A stretch of 57,020 nucleotides of DNA, from assembly GCA_003956705.1 (NCBI GenBank), contig QZCP01000299.1, forward strand, positions 1-57,020, in the 5' to 3' direction. Within the stretch, counting starts at the first letter, position 1. Each line of letters starts with the position of its first letter. Shown piece by piece: positions 1-13,499 of the stretch. A program made the translations under genes and the position numbers. The notes below the pieces were generated by a model, which searched no databases, had not been told where the DNA came from, and worked only from the letters and a program-made list of their open reading frames with translations. Source of the DNA: Brevipalpus yothersi (taxonomy: Eukaryota; Arthropoda; Arachnida; Trombidiformes; Tenuipalpidae).

Positions 1-478
1 CTATCACTTTTATGAATCGATTCTCTCTCTCTCTTCCACATCCTATTGGAATGAAGGAGAAAGAGGAGAGAGAAGAAAAATTTTCAATTCAAGTCTCGTA
101 TATTTTTTTCGGAAATGATATCAGTACGAAAAAAAAGGTATGCGTTTATGTGTGTGAGAATATCTTGTGAGGTTCAGTTGAAAAGGAATACAGGCTATCA
201 GGTGTATATAATCGGAATATGAAACGGAATTCAATCTCATTTCAAATTTTTTTCTTATTACACATATTCTGATCAAACATTGCCGAAAAGAAGTAATCAA
301 AAGAAGAAGAAGGAACTGATTAACTTTTTCTTTTTCTCTCTACTCTTACATTCATATTTGCCCATTAGAAGGTAGTAATAAGTGGCTTGCCTTCCATCTT
401 TTCACACAAGTCACAGATAGGGAATATCATTTATCTGATCAGGAAATGATGGATGATTTAAAATTTGAGCGCGTCATC

Positions 479-499
479 ACACACACACACACACACACA
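479..499. repeat. (CA)n microsatellite
   Basis: Short pure CA run. Confidence 0.9.
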
Positions 500-1502
500 T
501 CATGTCAAGCCACTCCAGAATCGTTTGGGTTTCAAATCATGGTCACTTTGATTTGATACCTTCGCTCTTTTTTTTTCATCGCTTCACTCCTTCCACTACT
601 TTTATTAACCACCTCTCAAAGACACCCCTGATACTCATCGCCCTCAATCAATTTAAATTTTTGACCCTTTTTTTTGGTGGGCAAAAATTTGTGAGCATGA
701 ATGTGAATGCTGGTGAGTGTGTGTGTGTGATTTTTGAATGATAGGGAATGATAAAAATTCCAACTATCAACCCAAAAAGACACGAATATTCAACATTCTT
801 GTGAGTGCGTGTGTCTGTTTATGTGCCCAAAGTGTTGAAATATTCCTATCAATATTATTCACTCTTTTTTTTCAAACTGTCAAAATGTAGCTCTCGGAAT
901 TGTAGCATTCTTGAAGGCAGATGAAGATAAAAAGCGTTTTCTTTTCTGAATTTCAAATTCAAGGAATTCTTCCTTCGACTTCATGCTGATACTCGTGTTT
1001 CATCATGTTTAACATTTTTTTTGGTTCTCTCTCTTTCTCTCTACTTTTCAGGCGAAAACCCTTTCTCTACCATTCATTTTGGAGGACATATGTTGAAATT
1101 CGAGTAATATGCTATGCTTTATTATGGTAATTTTCTTCATTCATTTACAACAATCAAGAAGAAGAATAAAAAGCCCCAAAAACAAAAAAATTAACTCATT
1201 CTATTAATAAGATCAGAAGCAAGTGGAAGTACTTTAAGTATGTAGGTATGTGTGTGTGCGGCTGTATACACACACTGTATACGCATTATGCTTGTTAATA
1301 TTTTGCAACTTTCAACATTAAATTATATCACATGATGATGATGCAATAAAATAGTGGATTAAAGGTGGAGAAAGAAAGGATTGAAAGAAAGAAAAAAGGC
1401 TAAATTATTTTGCATGCCTGGAAGCATTTTCATTTCATTTAACATGTACTCATCAGCCATGTCTATCTGGTTCCCATTGAATTACTTAACTTACTCCTTT
1501 TG

Positions 1503-1505
<3 letters not shown>

Positions 1506-1565
<60 letters not shown>
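1506..1565. repeat. (CT)n microsatellite
   Basis: Pure CT run of about 60 bases; a shorter CT run follows near 1609-1622. Confidence 0.97.
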
Positions 1566-1570
<5 letters not shown>

Positions 1571-2503
1571 GTCGTGCCAAATTGCACCACATAAAAATTA
1601 TTCCTTCCTCTCTCTCTCTCCTCTTATGTGGCATGATTTAGCATCAAGTAGAGAGAAGTGGAAGTGATGTTCGTGGACTGCTTAAATAAAAAGGGCTCAT
1701 TATCATGTGGGTATGAATTCATGAGAGAAAGAAAGAGAAAGAGAAAGAAGCTGAGAAAATGAGTCAGAAAAAAAGAAGTAAGTAAAAAAAATAAAGATAG
1801 ATTTAGAAGAAAATTCTTGTTTCACTCATCTTCATTACAGAGATTTTCATCCGATGCATGACCCTGTAAGATTTAATACCAAATGAAAAGGGGATACAAA
1901 GAGGGAGGAAGAGAGAGAGAGAGAGAGAGTGAGAAATTCTAGTACCAAGATTTAAGATTCCATCTCACCTTTGGATAGATATATTTACCTGATGGTGATG
2001 GTGAAAATAAGATGATAAAATCATTTAGGAAAAAAACAAGTTCTTGATGTATAAGATTGAGAGAGAGAGAGAAAGAGAGAGAGAGAGAAGTAGATAGTAT
2101 ATCTTTCACCTTCTCGTGCTCAGAGCTGTTACACCTCATTTTGAGAAGCGAAAATTTGCCCATGAAAAAGCCTTGGACAAGAATATCGAGCAGAGATCAG
2201 GCAAAGTAGACGTTAAAAGAAGGATGATTACTTTTCCGCTTTTCAAAAGTGAATGAAATGTCACCTTCTTAACATGATCTTGATTCTGATATATGGCTTG
2301 TATCCATGGACTTAGCCGGCTTTAATGATGATTAAGATGATAGAGAAAGGGAGAGAGAAAGCACAGAAAAGCTTCAAAATGCTGAAGAGAGAGAGCTGCA
2401 TGGAGGGCATCGGTTTTGGATTCCCTCTCTTTTATCTTCTTCTTTTTCTTCTTACTTTCTGAACATTTTCTACCTGAGAACAGAGAATATCGTCTAGGCT
2501 TTT

Positions 2504-2504
<1 letters not shown>

Positions 2505-2561
<57 letters not shown>
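2505..2561. repeat. (CT)n microsatellite
   Basis: Pure CT run; its complement produces an Arg-Glu repeat frame on the minus strand. Confidence 0.97.
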
Positions 2562-2564
<3 letters not shown>

Positions 2565-2956
2565 CTCTTTCTTTATCCACGTGAAAAGGTGAGAAAAGAA
2601 AGCTAAACCTGGGCGTTCAAATAGAAGGGAAAGATTTTCAAAGAGGATCGTAAAAATGGCCATTCTGGTCTATGGACACGATTCGCTACGGAGGTCAATT
2701 TTAGAAGTCACCGAAAAAAAGGTAAGTAAAAAGTCATACTGATGAAAGGTATGCTTAAGAGAATTCTCGGTTTTATGTGCTTGTGTGTATACTCTTTTGG
2801 GGGATGAAGATAAGATGTAGTAGAGAGGAGAGAGAGAGAAAACGATTTTAGAAAGATGTACCCAGCTTCTTGGGATCCCTTTTTGAATGCTCAGCACGTC
2901 TTTTCGTCGATGATCGCTTTGACTACCTTTCTCTCGTTCTCTCTCTCTTTTACTTT

Positions 2957-2976
2957 TTCTTCTTCTTCTTCTTCTT
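2957..2976. repeat. (TTC)n microsatellite
   Basis: Six to seven TTC units beside short CT runs. Confidence 0.85.
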
Positions 2977-3224
2977 CCACAAGTCTTTCTCTGGTAGATT
3001 GCCTTTTCTTCTGAGCATTCACAAACAAATTACAAACATTAGGGCATCAACATAATTTATCTTCTCAGACAGTAGATAAAACATGAGGATAAAATAAAAT
3101 AAAATAAATTCTGACCAGAACCATCTGCTGGCCATTAGTGTCATCGTCCTTAGATGTATATCGGCCATTAGAGAACTACCTTCGTTTGCAAAAAGCTTTA
3201 TCCAACCGCAAGCGTTTTTGGGCA

Positions 3225-3228
<4 letters not shown>

Positions 3229-3282
<54 letters not shown>
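3229..3282. repeat. (CT)n microsatellite
   Basis: Pure CT run of about 54 bases. Confidence 0.97.
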
Positions 3283-3286
<4 letters not shown>

Positions 3287-3883
3287 TTCTCAGGATGTCC
3301 AAAATGTTTTTTCTACTACACAGAAGAGGTCATAAGAGAAGATATAAAGTTATGTGTGTTTGTCTGTGCTTTGAGATATTGAATTTCATCAATATTTTGG
3401 ACTCTTTTTTGGAAGATCTCTGCTAGGGGAAAAGAGCTCTAAGTAGAAATTCATGGAAGAATAGAAAGGAAGATTTTCATCATGATTGTATGAGCATCTT
3501 TGTGTTGAGTTCATCCCTAGTTTGTGTGAAATTTTGTGGAAATAATTTGATGAGAAAAATAAGAGAGAAAGCAAGAAAATGCTGCTTTTCGTAGTACTCA
3601 AGCATCCCCTTATTTGAACTTTTTGTAATGCTAGTTGATAAAATGAAAAATTTGAACGGTAATTGTTAAAAAAAGTGAGATTTTGTCACATCACTAAGGA
3701 GTTGAATAAGAAATGAGGTGAATAAAAGAAGAGAGAGACAAGAAGAAGAGATGAGATGTGAAGTATTCTGAATTATATTCTTTTTTCTGTGTGTTCTAGT
3801 GTGTGACGATTTTCATGGGAGATTAAGTTTTTACTGAACGGAGAAAAAAAGTTTTCATACATAACTTATCTTACAAAGTTAGT

Positions 3884-3884
<1 letters not shown>

Positions 3885-3939
<55 letters not shown>

Positions 3940-3953
3940 NGAGAGAGAGAGAG
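3885..3953. repeat. (GA)n microsatellite with one ambiguous base
   Basis: GA run of about 69 bases with a single undetermined base at 3940. It forms an inverted pair with the CT run at 4021-4091. Confidence 0.97.
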
Positions 3954-4017
3954 TTAATGAATTCAACTCAAATCTCAAACTGAATCTTTTCCGTGTCTTA
4001 TTTGATGTGGAAAATAT

Positions 4018-4020
<3 letters not shown>

Positions 4021-4091
<71 letters not shown>
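4021..4091. repeat. (CT)n microsatellite
   Basis: Pure CT run of about 71 bases, 67 bases after the GA run at 3885-3953. Confidence 0.97.
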
Positions 4092-4093
<2 letters not shown>

Positions 4094-4491
4094 ATTCTTC
4101 ACTCAAAGTGGGCTCTATGCCATGATCATTATAAGAGATCAAGAACTTTTTGTCTCTTTCTCTCTTCTGACATTCATCTTCACCTCTTCATCTCACCGAG
4201 TAAGTTGAGCAAAAACAAGTGAAAATAACACTCGATCCTCTCTGTCATACACACAAGCCACCATGATGTGGTCCAGAATGGAGAGAGAAAAAAATGATCA
4301 GATAAGTGTGTATAGCTGTATTTATTCTATCTTTTCTTGCTGGAGTACATGAGCGAGTAAATAGATGATATTCTCTCTCTCTTCCCATTCTTTTTATCTG
4401 ACTTGTTCTTGTTCTTGACAACAAAACATGATCTGAATGTTTCCACTTGACAAGATGAGCATCAGTTTGTGAAAGAAAATAGAGTACAGTA

Positions 4492-4518
<27 letters not shown>
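4492..4518. repeat. (GA)n microsatellite
   Basis: GA run of about 27 bases. Confidence 0.95.
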
Positions 4519-4522
<4 letters not shown>

Positions 4523-4773
4523 CATTGAAGAGAAAAATTGTGTATACATTGACAAGTGTTCATTGTGTATAGTTGAAAAAGATTTGCTCATCAACTGTCA
4601 GCCAAAATTTGTTCTCTCTCTTTCTTTTTCTATTTTGCACATTTCTTAAGTTATTTCATGAATGATAAAGATGAGGCTTCCTCTTTTTTCGGTGTTCGCT
4701 GATGAAATGAAATGTTTTCGGGAATGTCTATCAGAACCTTGTCAGATGGACTATAGTGTGTTTACACTTATCA

Positions 4774-4799
4774 ACACACACACACACACACACACACAC
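4774..4799. repeat. (CA)n microsatellite
   Basis: CA run of about 26 bases. Confidence 0.95.
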
Positions 4800-5629
4800 T
4801 ACATTTTTGGGGTTCCAATAAATTGATCTGGCTGGTTGGTCTGATAATATTAGATTGAAATAGTTTACTGCCATCACAAAAATTGGGCCTCTTTTTTCCC
4901 CAAAATTTTGTGCAAAAGATGGCATTCTAAGGTGTGTGTGATGGAATATGTGTATTGGCACACACAAAATGTGAAGAAGCATCATTCACAAGAGATGGAT
5001 ATGTGAGCAGTGGCAAACATACGGTTTTGAAATGTATGGCCAGAATGGCCTCAGATTTGTCACTCAGCAAGACGAATGATGATGGCCTGGGAGGCTGGCA
5101 AGCGAATTGATGAGAAGAGAAGAGAGATAGTGTAGAAAAAGATGGACGAGAGAGGGAGAGAGAGAGAGCTGAGACATTTGTGAGAGGATGATAGTGATGA
5201 GACCAGATTTTGATGGTCAATAAGATGGGTCACAAACGCGTGCTTCATATCAACGAACCAGGAATTACAGTGAATGTGGATGCTGATGGGAAAAATGAGC
5301 TGCATCAGTACACAACAATATGGAGAAATTTTTTCCACTCATCCTCTCTCTCTCTCTCTCTCTTGCTCTCTTGCTCTTTCTCCCTACCCAGCTTGAGTAG
5401 GAAAAGTTCAGAGGCTATGAGGCCAAATGTGCTCTTGGCGGCAAACTCTATGGATGGTTTCTCGCGTTTACGGGCGAACGAACTAACAACGATGGAGAGA
5501 GAGAGAAAAGCTCATCCTAATAAATTACTTTCTTCTCCAGTTCTTTTAAATCGCTATTTATGAGTCTGTCAAGTGGCAAATAAATCGCCTCCATAACCCA
5601 ATGTTAATCGCATGGACTGACACATAAAT

Positions 5630-5633
<4 letters not shown>

Positions 5634-5708
<75 letters not shown>
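5634..5708. repeat. (CT)n microsatellite
   Basis: Pure CT run of about 75 bases. Confidence 0.97.
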
Positions 5709-5711
<3 letters not shown>

Positions 5712-6494
5712 AAACTTCACAAACTTAACTAATTCTCAGTCAACATTTTAGTTCACTTACCAATGCTTCGATAAATTTTATATTCCAATACTACTACTAC
5801 TACACTACTGTACTTCTTCTTTTCAAATATTTTAAATCGGATGTCTTTTTCAGTCTAACAATAGTATTATGGCCACTTTGATATTCTCATTCTTATCCAA
5901 GATAATCTTTATTCCTTGAAAATCACTTTTCTCTCTCCCTCTCCCTCTCCCTCTCTTTCTTTTTCTCTTTCTTTTCCTCAGTTCCTTTGATTGTGAGCTG
6001 TTTTATGCACACTAAAAGTCATGTAAGTATTGGACCATTAACATTGGTAAAATATTGATGCTCACTTGGATTACAAAAGGCAATCTGGAAGTTACTTTAA
6101 AATTGCAATGAAAAAAGAAAGAGAGAGAGAGAGATTGATCCATCTTCTTGGGATGCTCATTTAAATTCGCTTTTATGCTAGTGAAAAATAGATACTTGCT
6201 GATGAGAACCACTTACGATCAGACTGGACAAGGCAATAAAATTGGCTTGATTGAAGAAGGCCATCGTAATTAACAGCAATTGGGAGGAAGAATGAAGAAT
6301 TATTGTCTCAATTTTGACATTCAAAAGTGGATGAGCAAGTTGATATTGTTTTTATTCTTCCTATCATCAAATTAGTTCATTAGATGAAAGAGAGAGAGAA
6401 GGTTCAAATAATTTGCTAATCAACATCAACTCTATTGAGAGAGAGAGAGAAAGAGGAAGATATTCAAATTCATTCAAATTAGCATGAGCATAAA

Positions 6495-6532
6495 TAACCG
6501 TTGATTGCATGGTTGCTTAAGTAACCGTTGAT
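6495..6532. repeat. Two direct copies of an 11-mer resembling a Myb site
   Basis: TAACCGTTGAT occurs exactly at 6495-6505 and again at 6522-6532, 27 bases apart. The TAACNG core matches the Myb recognition sequence. Function is not shown. Confidence 0.5.
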
Positions 6533-9500
6533 GGAGGCAAAAATTTTCCACTCCATGGTTAATCAAGCTAAGATAAGGAGAAAATTTTTACTCATTTAGA
6601 AACAGCTTGACAAGTGATCAGATTACGAATACATATATTTTTTTCATGTGTGTGTATGCAAAAAAGTTACTAATAAACACACGCAAGAAGCAATGATGCA
6701 GAACGATGTTGAAATTGCATGATGAAATCTTCTGTGCTCATCCAGTTTGAGGCTTGTGATTTTGGTTCTCTCTCTTCCTCTTTTCCCTTCAAGACATGAA
6801 AAAAGTTTCTTTCTCTCGGCGATTATTTCTCAATGAATCACATCTCAATTTTCTTATCTTGAATATCCATAAAAGAGAGAGAGAAAAGCAAGAAGATGAG
6901 AAAATCAGAGGCTTGAAAGGCTTGAGAAAATTTTATAATTCGAAAGAGATGATAATAACTCTTATTCATCATACCTCCCTTCAAAAGTGAATCATCATCT
7001 AATTTGCATGTCGTAAGTTCTCTCTCTTCTCTCTCACTTCTTTCTCTCTCTTATCTTTTATGTCATCTTCCTCTTCAACACATCAAAATTATCCAATTTT
7101 CTTCAACTAATTTGCTCTTTTGTTTCTTTCTCGAAAGATCTTCTCATATCTACACATCAACTTATCGAAAAAGTGAACTCAAGAGAGGAAGAGGAAGATG
7201 ATCAATATTCATAATTTGAAAAGACTGATCAAAATAGGTTGAAATGAGATGTGTGTGTGCTTATGTGTAGAAGATTTCAAGAGCAAGTCAAATTGATTGC
7301 CCATCAGTTGAAAGTTAGGTTGATAATATTAAAATTATGAGCTTATTAAGCTGCTTTGATGGGCTAAAAATTAGATAGAAGAGGAAATGAATGTGTGTGT
7401 ATGTATACACGAATTGAGATGAAAAGGGATCATAATGATGGAGCTTCAATAATAATAAGGATGAGAGGTGGATACTGAGAGAGAAGATGAAGAAGTAAAA
7501 TGAGAAGTGTTTATGATGATAGTTTTGTGGAAGATTTTGTCAAGCACTAACAGTGATAATTATTCATCTGCTTCACACTTAATTTGCCTAATTAATTGGT
7601 AATAATTCCTCTCCTCAACAAAAGGTGCCTTTCTTATTCACTCTTTCCCCCTTCTTGCATGTCTCTCTTGCAGCTAATTATAATTGAATTTGAACATTTA
7701 ACTGTAGCATTCTTTCCTTTTGTAGCTGTCTGATAGATATCATGCACAGATTTCTTCTCCTGGGAACCCCTTTCAAGTTCAAATCAAACTAGCTGTCATG
7801 TTTTACATACACTTTTTTGAACTTGAACACTGAAAAAAGAAAAATCCTCTGGAATCCATTCAAAATCCTACACCATTTCGGATAGATCTCTCTTGATCAT
7901 CATGCAAATTTGTTTCAGTGCCATAACCATGAACAATCTACTTAATCTACTGTTATTTCCTATTCCACTTGACAAGATCCTTTTTCTTTCTATCATCAGG
8001 ATATCTTGCCTGAAAAATCTTGATGTTTGAAGACAAAAAACATCTCCATTTTGCACCCTTTTGAAGTTATCTACACGTTTGTATATTTCATCATTCCCCT
8101 AGCTTTCGATATACAGTGAACATATTCGGATAATCATGGTTATCCAAAAGTTCATTGCTTCTCAAACTTAATAACAACAATTTTAGGGGCAAAAAAATTC
8201 AACTTCATAACTTGAAAAGTGCTCAAAATATTCCTGGTTTTGATGATAGTTAATAGATTAACCCTGAAACCCTTTTCCAGGCTCACACGATGTAATGAAA
8301 TCTCTTATTGAATTCTATCCCATAAATACAGAGTAAACTCATCGATTTAATTATGTTAATTTGATTGTTGAGATGTTGCACTTCTTTTTTCATCTCTTCA
8401 AGTTTTCTTTTTCCACAGGTTTGACAGTTTTGACGATTGGCCTGTAGATTAACGGCACTTCTAGTCCAAATAATTGCAACAAGTAAGATGTTTTGGAGTT
8501 ATGTCAAAGCACACCATGTATAGTACATTGAAAGGTGCTTAGTGACCGATTTTTGATACTTCAAACACCAAATGTCATCACCAGACACGTTACAATATGC
8601 ATGTGGATATTCAAAAAATTGAATCATAAACTGAATGTATTCTCTCGTAATATTCTAAGTGTTTTTATTCCCACACAAGAAAAATAGCTACATGCACATA
8701 CATTTCCACTGTCTATGCGATACCTTCCAACAGATCAAACATATATCTACGTGTATATGTGAGTTTCAAAGTCCCTGTAGCGTGATTTTTGCTCTCTCTC
8801 TCTATTCTCTGAATTTTGTGAACATTATTTTATGGATTCAAAAAGGAACAGTAGTAGTAGCAGCCATTCATATGAACCATGAAACGTGAACATTGGTATT
8901 GTTGCACATAAAATATCATTTTTCCAAGGGAGAAACAAGAAACTGCAACATCACCTGATGGGTGAAGTAAATTTTTCGATTCAAATGTAACTGATTTTCA
9001 CCATGGAATGCGTGATAAGAGAGAAATAGAAAAATATTTGAATAAAACGTATAGCCTATCAAATGAATGCTTTGGGAATATAAGTGGGCATAAAAACTTT
9101 TGCCTTCTCTTTCTCATGCACACTTTCATTGCATTATTGTTCCACTTTTTTTCTCCGAAAAAAATAAATACACATATATACACAAGTTTTATGGGCACAC
9201 AAGAGTATCAATTTTTCTTTTCCTTTTCACACTCTCTTGTTCATTCAAAATCATCATCGGATACATGCGATAGTATTTCATCTCTCTATCCACCAGTCTG
9301 GATGATACACTTTTTTTGGCTCTTATTCATACAGCTTTTCCGGTGTTTGATGTATGTATGGTATGAGTGTAAATGTGTGTGTGTGCTGCTGAATAAGCCA
9401 ATAAAATCAAAATTTTTGACACACAGAATCGCCTGTGTGTATTGTTTATTGATGAGAAGATTCTCAAAATGTTCAAGCTTTTTATGATAATAGAAGAGAG

Positions 9501-12500
9501 AGAGAGAGAGGAGAAAATTTCTCTCCTCTCTGAATGATGAATAGAGCTAAAGTGTTTTCCATGCTTTTTTTTGGCAAGCAAAAAAAAAGATAGACTCATT
9601 CTCATTCTCATGGGATGAGTAACAGAATCGATTTGAAATTGGGTAAGAAAGTGGGAAATTGTATCCAATAAAATAGGGAATTCTTGTTCGAAAGTCTCTT
9701 AGTTAAACCTTATGGAATATGTTGGTCTGATATTATATTGCCATATCTTGCTACTAATGTTTCACATTGAATAATCGATTGACATGGAAAATGATTATAC
9801 AATAAGATTGATATTTTTTTCCACATTTTTTCTCACTTAACGTCATTCCTTTTTACTACTTTTCCCAAAATCGATTGAGTGGAAAAATTTCCATTTAAAG
9901 AATCGAAAATATGAGATATCAATTGTTTCCAGTCTCACCTCTAATATTCACATATTGTGTGTCATACATTAGTCAACACAGCATTTTCTCGTATACAGGG
10001 TAATAGAAGTGTTTCGGGGAAAATAACGGGATTTATGATGAAATTTATTTTCTCTTCTTGCATTTATTTTGTTGCTATAAGAGTTGAAAAAATGAATTGA
10101 ACCGAGAATTTGATTCATTGAGAGTGTCAAAGATTCTCAGCTTTGAATCCAAAAGAATTATCCGATAAAATCATGTTTGCTTCAGCTGGAAATGAAATGG
10201 AGGTATTCTGGTTTGTTCGAATTGAGTGTGGGCTCCAAACCCTCATGAAATGTTTGAGGATCCTCAATTGATGAATGTGTTCATGTGCCTCTGAGAATGA
10301 GAATCAAAAGACCCAGAACTCTTGTTCAGTATCAACCAGTTTGATTTTTAATTTCAAAAATTAAATGAAAAAACATGTGTTGCAATGATGATTCAGGCAC
10401 ACAAACACACACTCAGAATTCATGACACTCTCTCGCGATGATACAGAGGTGTGAAGAGGTGCCCAACACTTATCAATTCGAGAAGATGAAGAAGATATGA
10501 GAGAAAAATTTTTGTCAGTTTGGGAAAATGAAATTAACAACCTTAATATTCAGCCAGATGATAATCTTTTTTCTCTCAAGAGCATCATGCAAGTGGGTGG
10601 CAGATTAGGGAATAGATTTGATGCAATTTATTGTTGATAATATTTCTTCCATCTCCCAGCGATTGATTTGATCCTTGAAACTTTCACACTTTTGCAATTT
10701 TTTAGCACTTTCATCCAATCTGTGGATGCTAATTACTTTTCCGTATCACCGATAAGCTGTCATGAGAAGAGAGAGAGAGAAGCTGATCATCAGTGAGGTG
10801 TGAAGAGGACGAAGATTCTTGAAACATTTTCGACTTCTTCTCCATCTTCTTCTTCTTCTTCATTCAACGTCTTAGTTTCATGATGCCAAGAAATTTATCT
10901 GCCAAGTTGTTGTCAATCAACAGAAAGCCTCCTATCACATCAGCCTCTAAGCTTGACTGTGAATAAAACTTTTTTTTGCTTGTATTGATGTTTTGATGAG
11001 AGAAGAGAGAGGGAGAGAGAGATCTTCATGACATTCCACTTGGAAAAGATGTAATCAAAGTTGGTAGCAATTTAGGGAATAAAAATTTTTGGTTAAAGAT
11101 TCCCGCTTGAAGAGTTGAGTAGTCTGTCAGTTACCGAAAAACAGATACAATTCCAATCTGTCTGTTTGCATGGATAACTCATCATCTTATGTGAATGATA
11201 CGACAGAAGTTAGCAAAAGTTATCTACTTTGGTCTCGTTTCGAAAATGCAATGAATTTTTGGCTATCGTCAGCATCCTCATTTTGTGCTTTTTTTCTGCT
11301 TGTATAGCTGGAATTCAGAGAGAGCAAGATTGATGGAAGACTGGAAGAATTGAGTATCATATCATTTGTGTGAATGAATGATTTGTGACCCGCAAGTGAT
11401 ACTGATTGGCAAAGGTCAAGCATTTTTTTTCGAAGAGTAGCCCATAGTTAACTTCATCTAATCGATAAATTTAAGGGAGAAAATGATGCAGAAAAGTTTC
11501 GAACAATCTGAACTTGAAACTATATGATTCAAACTTCTTTTCAACATCACATTTCAATCACTTTATTTTCCAAGACAATAGACCATTTATCTCAATAGAA
11601 ATGTTTCTGGTTGCAATAGTAATTGGAAGCGGATATTGGAAAATCGGTAAAGCAAAGAGAAGAAAGAATGAAGTGAATGAATGGATGAGAATTCTTTCAA
11701 TTTTCATCATTTTATGTACAACAGAACAAAATTCTTTCCAAATTGTGGAATGTTGATAATGAAATTGATGGTGTGTATGTTTTGATGAGAAAGAGAGAAA
11801 ATTGGAAAATATACTGATTGAAGAAGAGAATGTTCTTGAGATGTCTCAGATAATGGGAACAGCCTTTTAATTTCTATTAGCACTCATGGTTTAGTTGATA
11901 AATTTTTTAAGGTAAAATGATATTCTCATCGAAGTGGTTATGATTGATAATAATAATTAATGATAACGTTTGACCATTGAAAATCAATGTGAATGATCAA
12001 CACACAAAATTTAATCGTTTACACCTCGAATTTATTGCCAAAGGTTTAATCTCAAGTAAAGTTTTTTTCCCCTTCTGCTATCGTCCATTATTTTACTACA
12101 TCAGTACCTCAATTTAATTCATTTACCTTGAGAAAACTGTCCTTAATTCAGCTTTGAAAAATTAATTCATCATCATAATCGCTGATGCTTATCACTCGAA
12201 TCGATTACTCTCTCTCTCTCTCTCTTGCGTTTTTTGAGAATCGAAAGCTTTAGCAATCAAAAAATTTTGCACAACCACTAATAGTTGGAACAATTCATTA
12301 ATGAGTCAGTCTAGGATGAAATCAATTGACTTTTTTTTCCACAAAAAGAAATATTTAGCTTACCAAAGCAGTATGAAAGCAAATTGTTCATCAAAGCGTA
12401 ATATTTGCACGTTGTGCTTGCATGTTGACTGGGTTTGCTCTCTTCCCTCGATACAAAAACGATTTGATCAAGAGAGAGAGAGAGAAAGAGAGAAAGAAAA

Positions 12501-12618
12501 GCCAATCGAATTTTGGGTGCTCATTCATCATCGGTGGCATGTCATCGAGAATGGATCGATTCTGTTGCCCAAATGATGGATCACAGTAACTGTATGCATT
12601 TATCTCAGGTAATCGGCC

Positions 12619-12643
12619 AGAGAGAGAGAGAGAGAGAGAGAGA
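12619..12643. repeat. (GA)n microsatellite
   Basis: GA run of about 25 bases. Confidence 0.95.
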
Positions 12644-13252
12644 AGATCGTGAAAAATAAGCATCAAGCAAACTCATGGAAATTGTGATGTAAGCGTATAC
12701 TGAGGAAAATGTTCATGCTTATTTTTTTCTTTCTCTTTCTCTCTCTCTCCTCTTTATCCTTCTCGAAATGCATATGATGATGAGAGTTTGACAATCAAAT
12801 AAAATGGAAATGATGATGATGACAAATGATCAGCCTATTTGACTTTCATCATTTGACACTCACACACATACAAGCACTGACGAACTCACACACACACATA
12901 CAGTTATCATGAAATACCGAATGAATTCCTCGTTCACCAGAATTTAAGCTTCCTTCCCTGAACATCATGATGATATATACAAGCGCCCACCAATGGAATT
13001 GGTTGGTGAGAGCCTCTCAAACGGTGTTGATGATGTTGGTGAATGCAGGAAGAGGCTTGCAATGAGATGATGAAGAAGAAGAAACCAAGAAAAGATGAGG
13101 AGGCTGATTAGGTGCATGACATAATCGAGGGATAAAAACATGCTGTCTTGATTCTCTCTCTCTCCGTTTGCATTCGCTTTTGATCGGCCTCCAATTGATG
13201 AATGATATGAGGTGTGATGAGGAATCATTTAATTCAATTTGCTCCAGGCTAT

Positions 13253-13254
<2 letters not shown>

Positions 13255-13312
<58 letters not shown>
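13255..13312. repeat. (CT)n microsatellite
   Basis: Pure CT run of about 58 bases. Confidence 0.97.
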
Positions 13313-13315
<3 letters not shown>

Positions 13316-13438
13316 ATTTCTGACTTGTCTCTCTCTTTTCCTTCATTTTCTTGCCCATGATGGATGGCTGATAATAATTTAGCAAGTTTCGAAGTTCTTA
13401 AGCAACAGAAACACACATTCACGCTTATTTGTGCCTTC

Positions 13439-13499
13439 TCTCTCTCCATCTTCCATCTTCTCCATCCTCTCCATCTCTTCCAACATCTTCAATCTTCCA
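13439..13499. repeat. Imperfect CCATCTT-like tandem repeat
   Basis: Runs of TCCATC / TTCCATC / CTCCATC with variable spacers, ending in CCAACATCTTC; a degenerate pyrimidine-rich minisatellite. Confidence 0.6.

Larger units (their letters stand above)
1..5633. other. Non-coding, microsatellite-dense
   Basis: No coding region, RNA gene or transposon recognised. Open frames are short, begin mostly at non-ATG codons or translate CT/GA tracts. The content is AT-rich DNA with the CT, GA, CA and TTC tracts listed separately. Confidence 0.6.
5709..13254. other. Non-coding, tract-poor AT-rich segment
   Basis: About 7.5 kb with only short GA/CT runs (25 bases or fewer). No convincing gene. The 159-codon plus-strand frame at 9008-9487 has no recognisable domain and ends in TG-repeat translation. 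Confidence 0.55.

Noticed and set aside
2322..2663. Arg-Glu and Ser-Leu repeat frames throughout the window (this is one example)
   Set aside because: Direct translations of (GA)n and (CT)n microsatellites.
7760..7800. B-box-like GTTCAAATC
   Set aside because: No T-stem pairing and no matching A box.
9008..9487. 159-codon plus-strand frame
   Set aside because: No domain, composition follows the AT-rich background, runs into a TG repeat.
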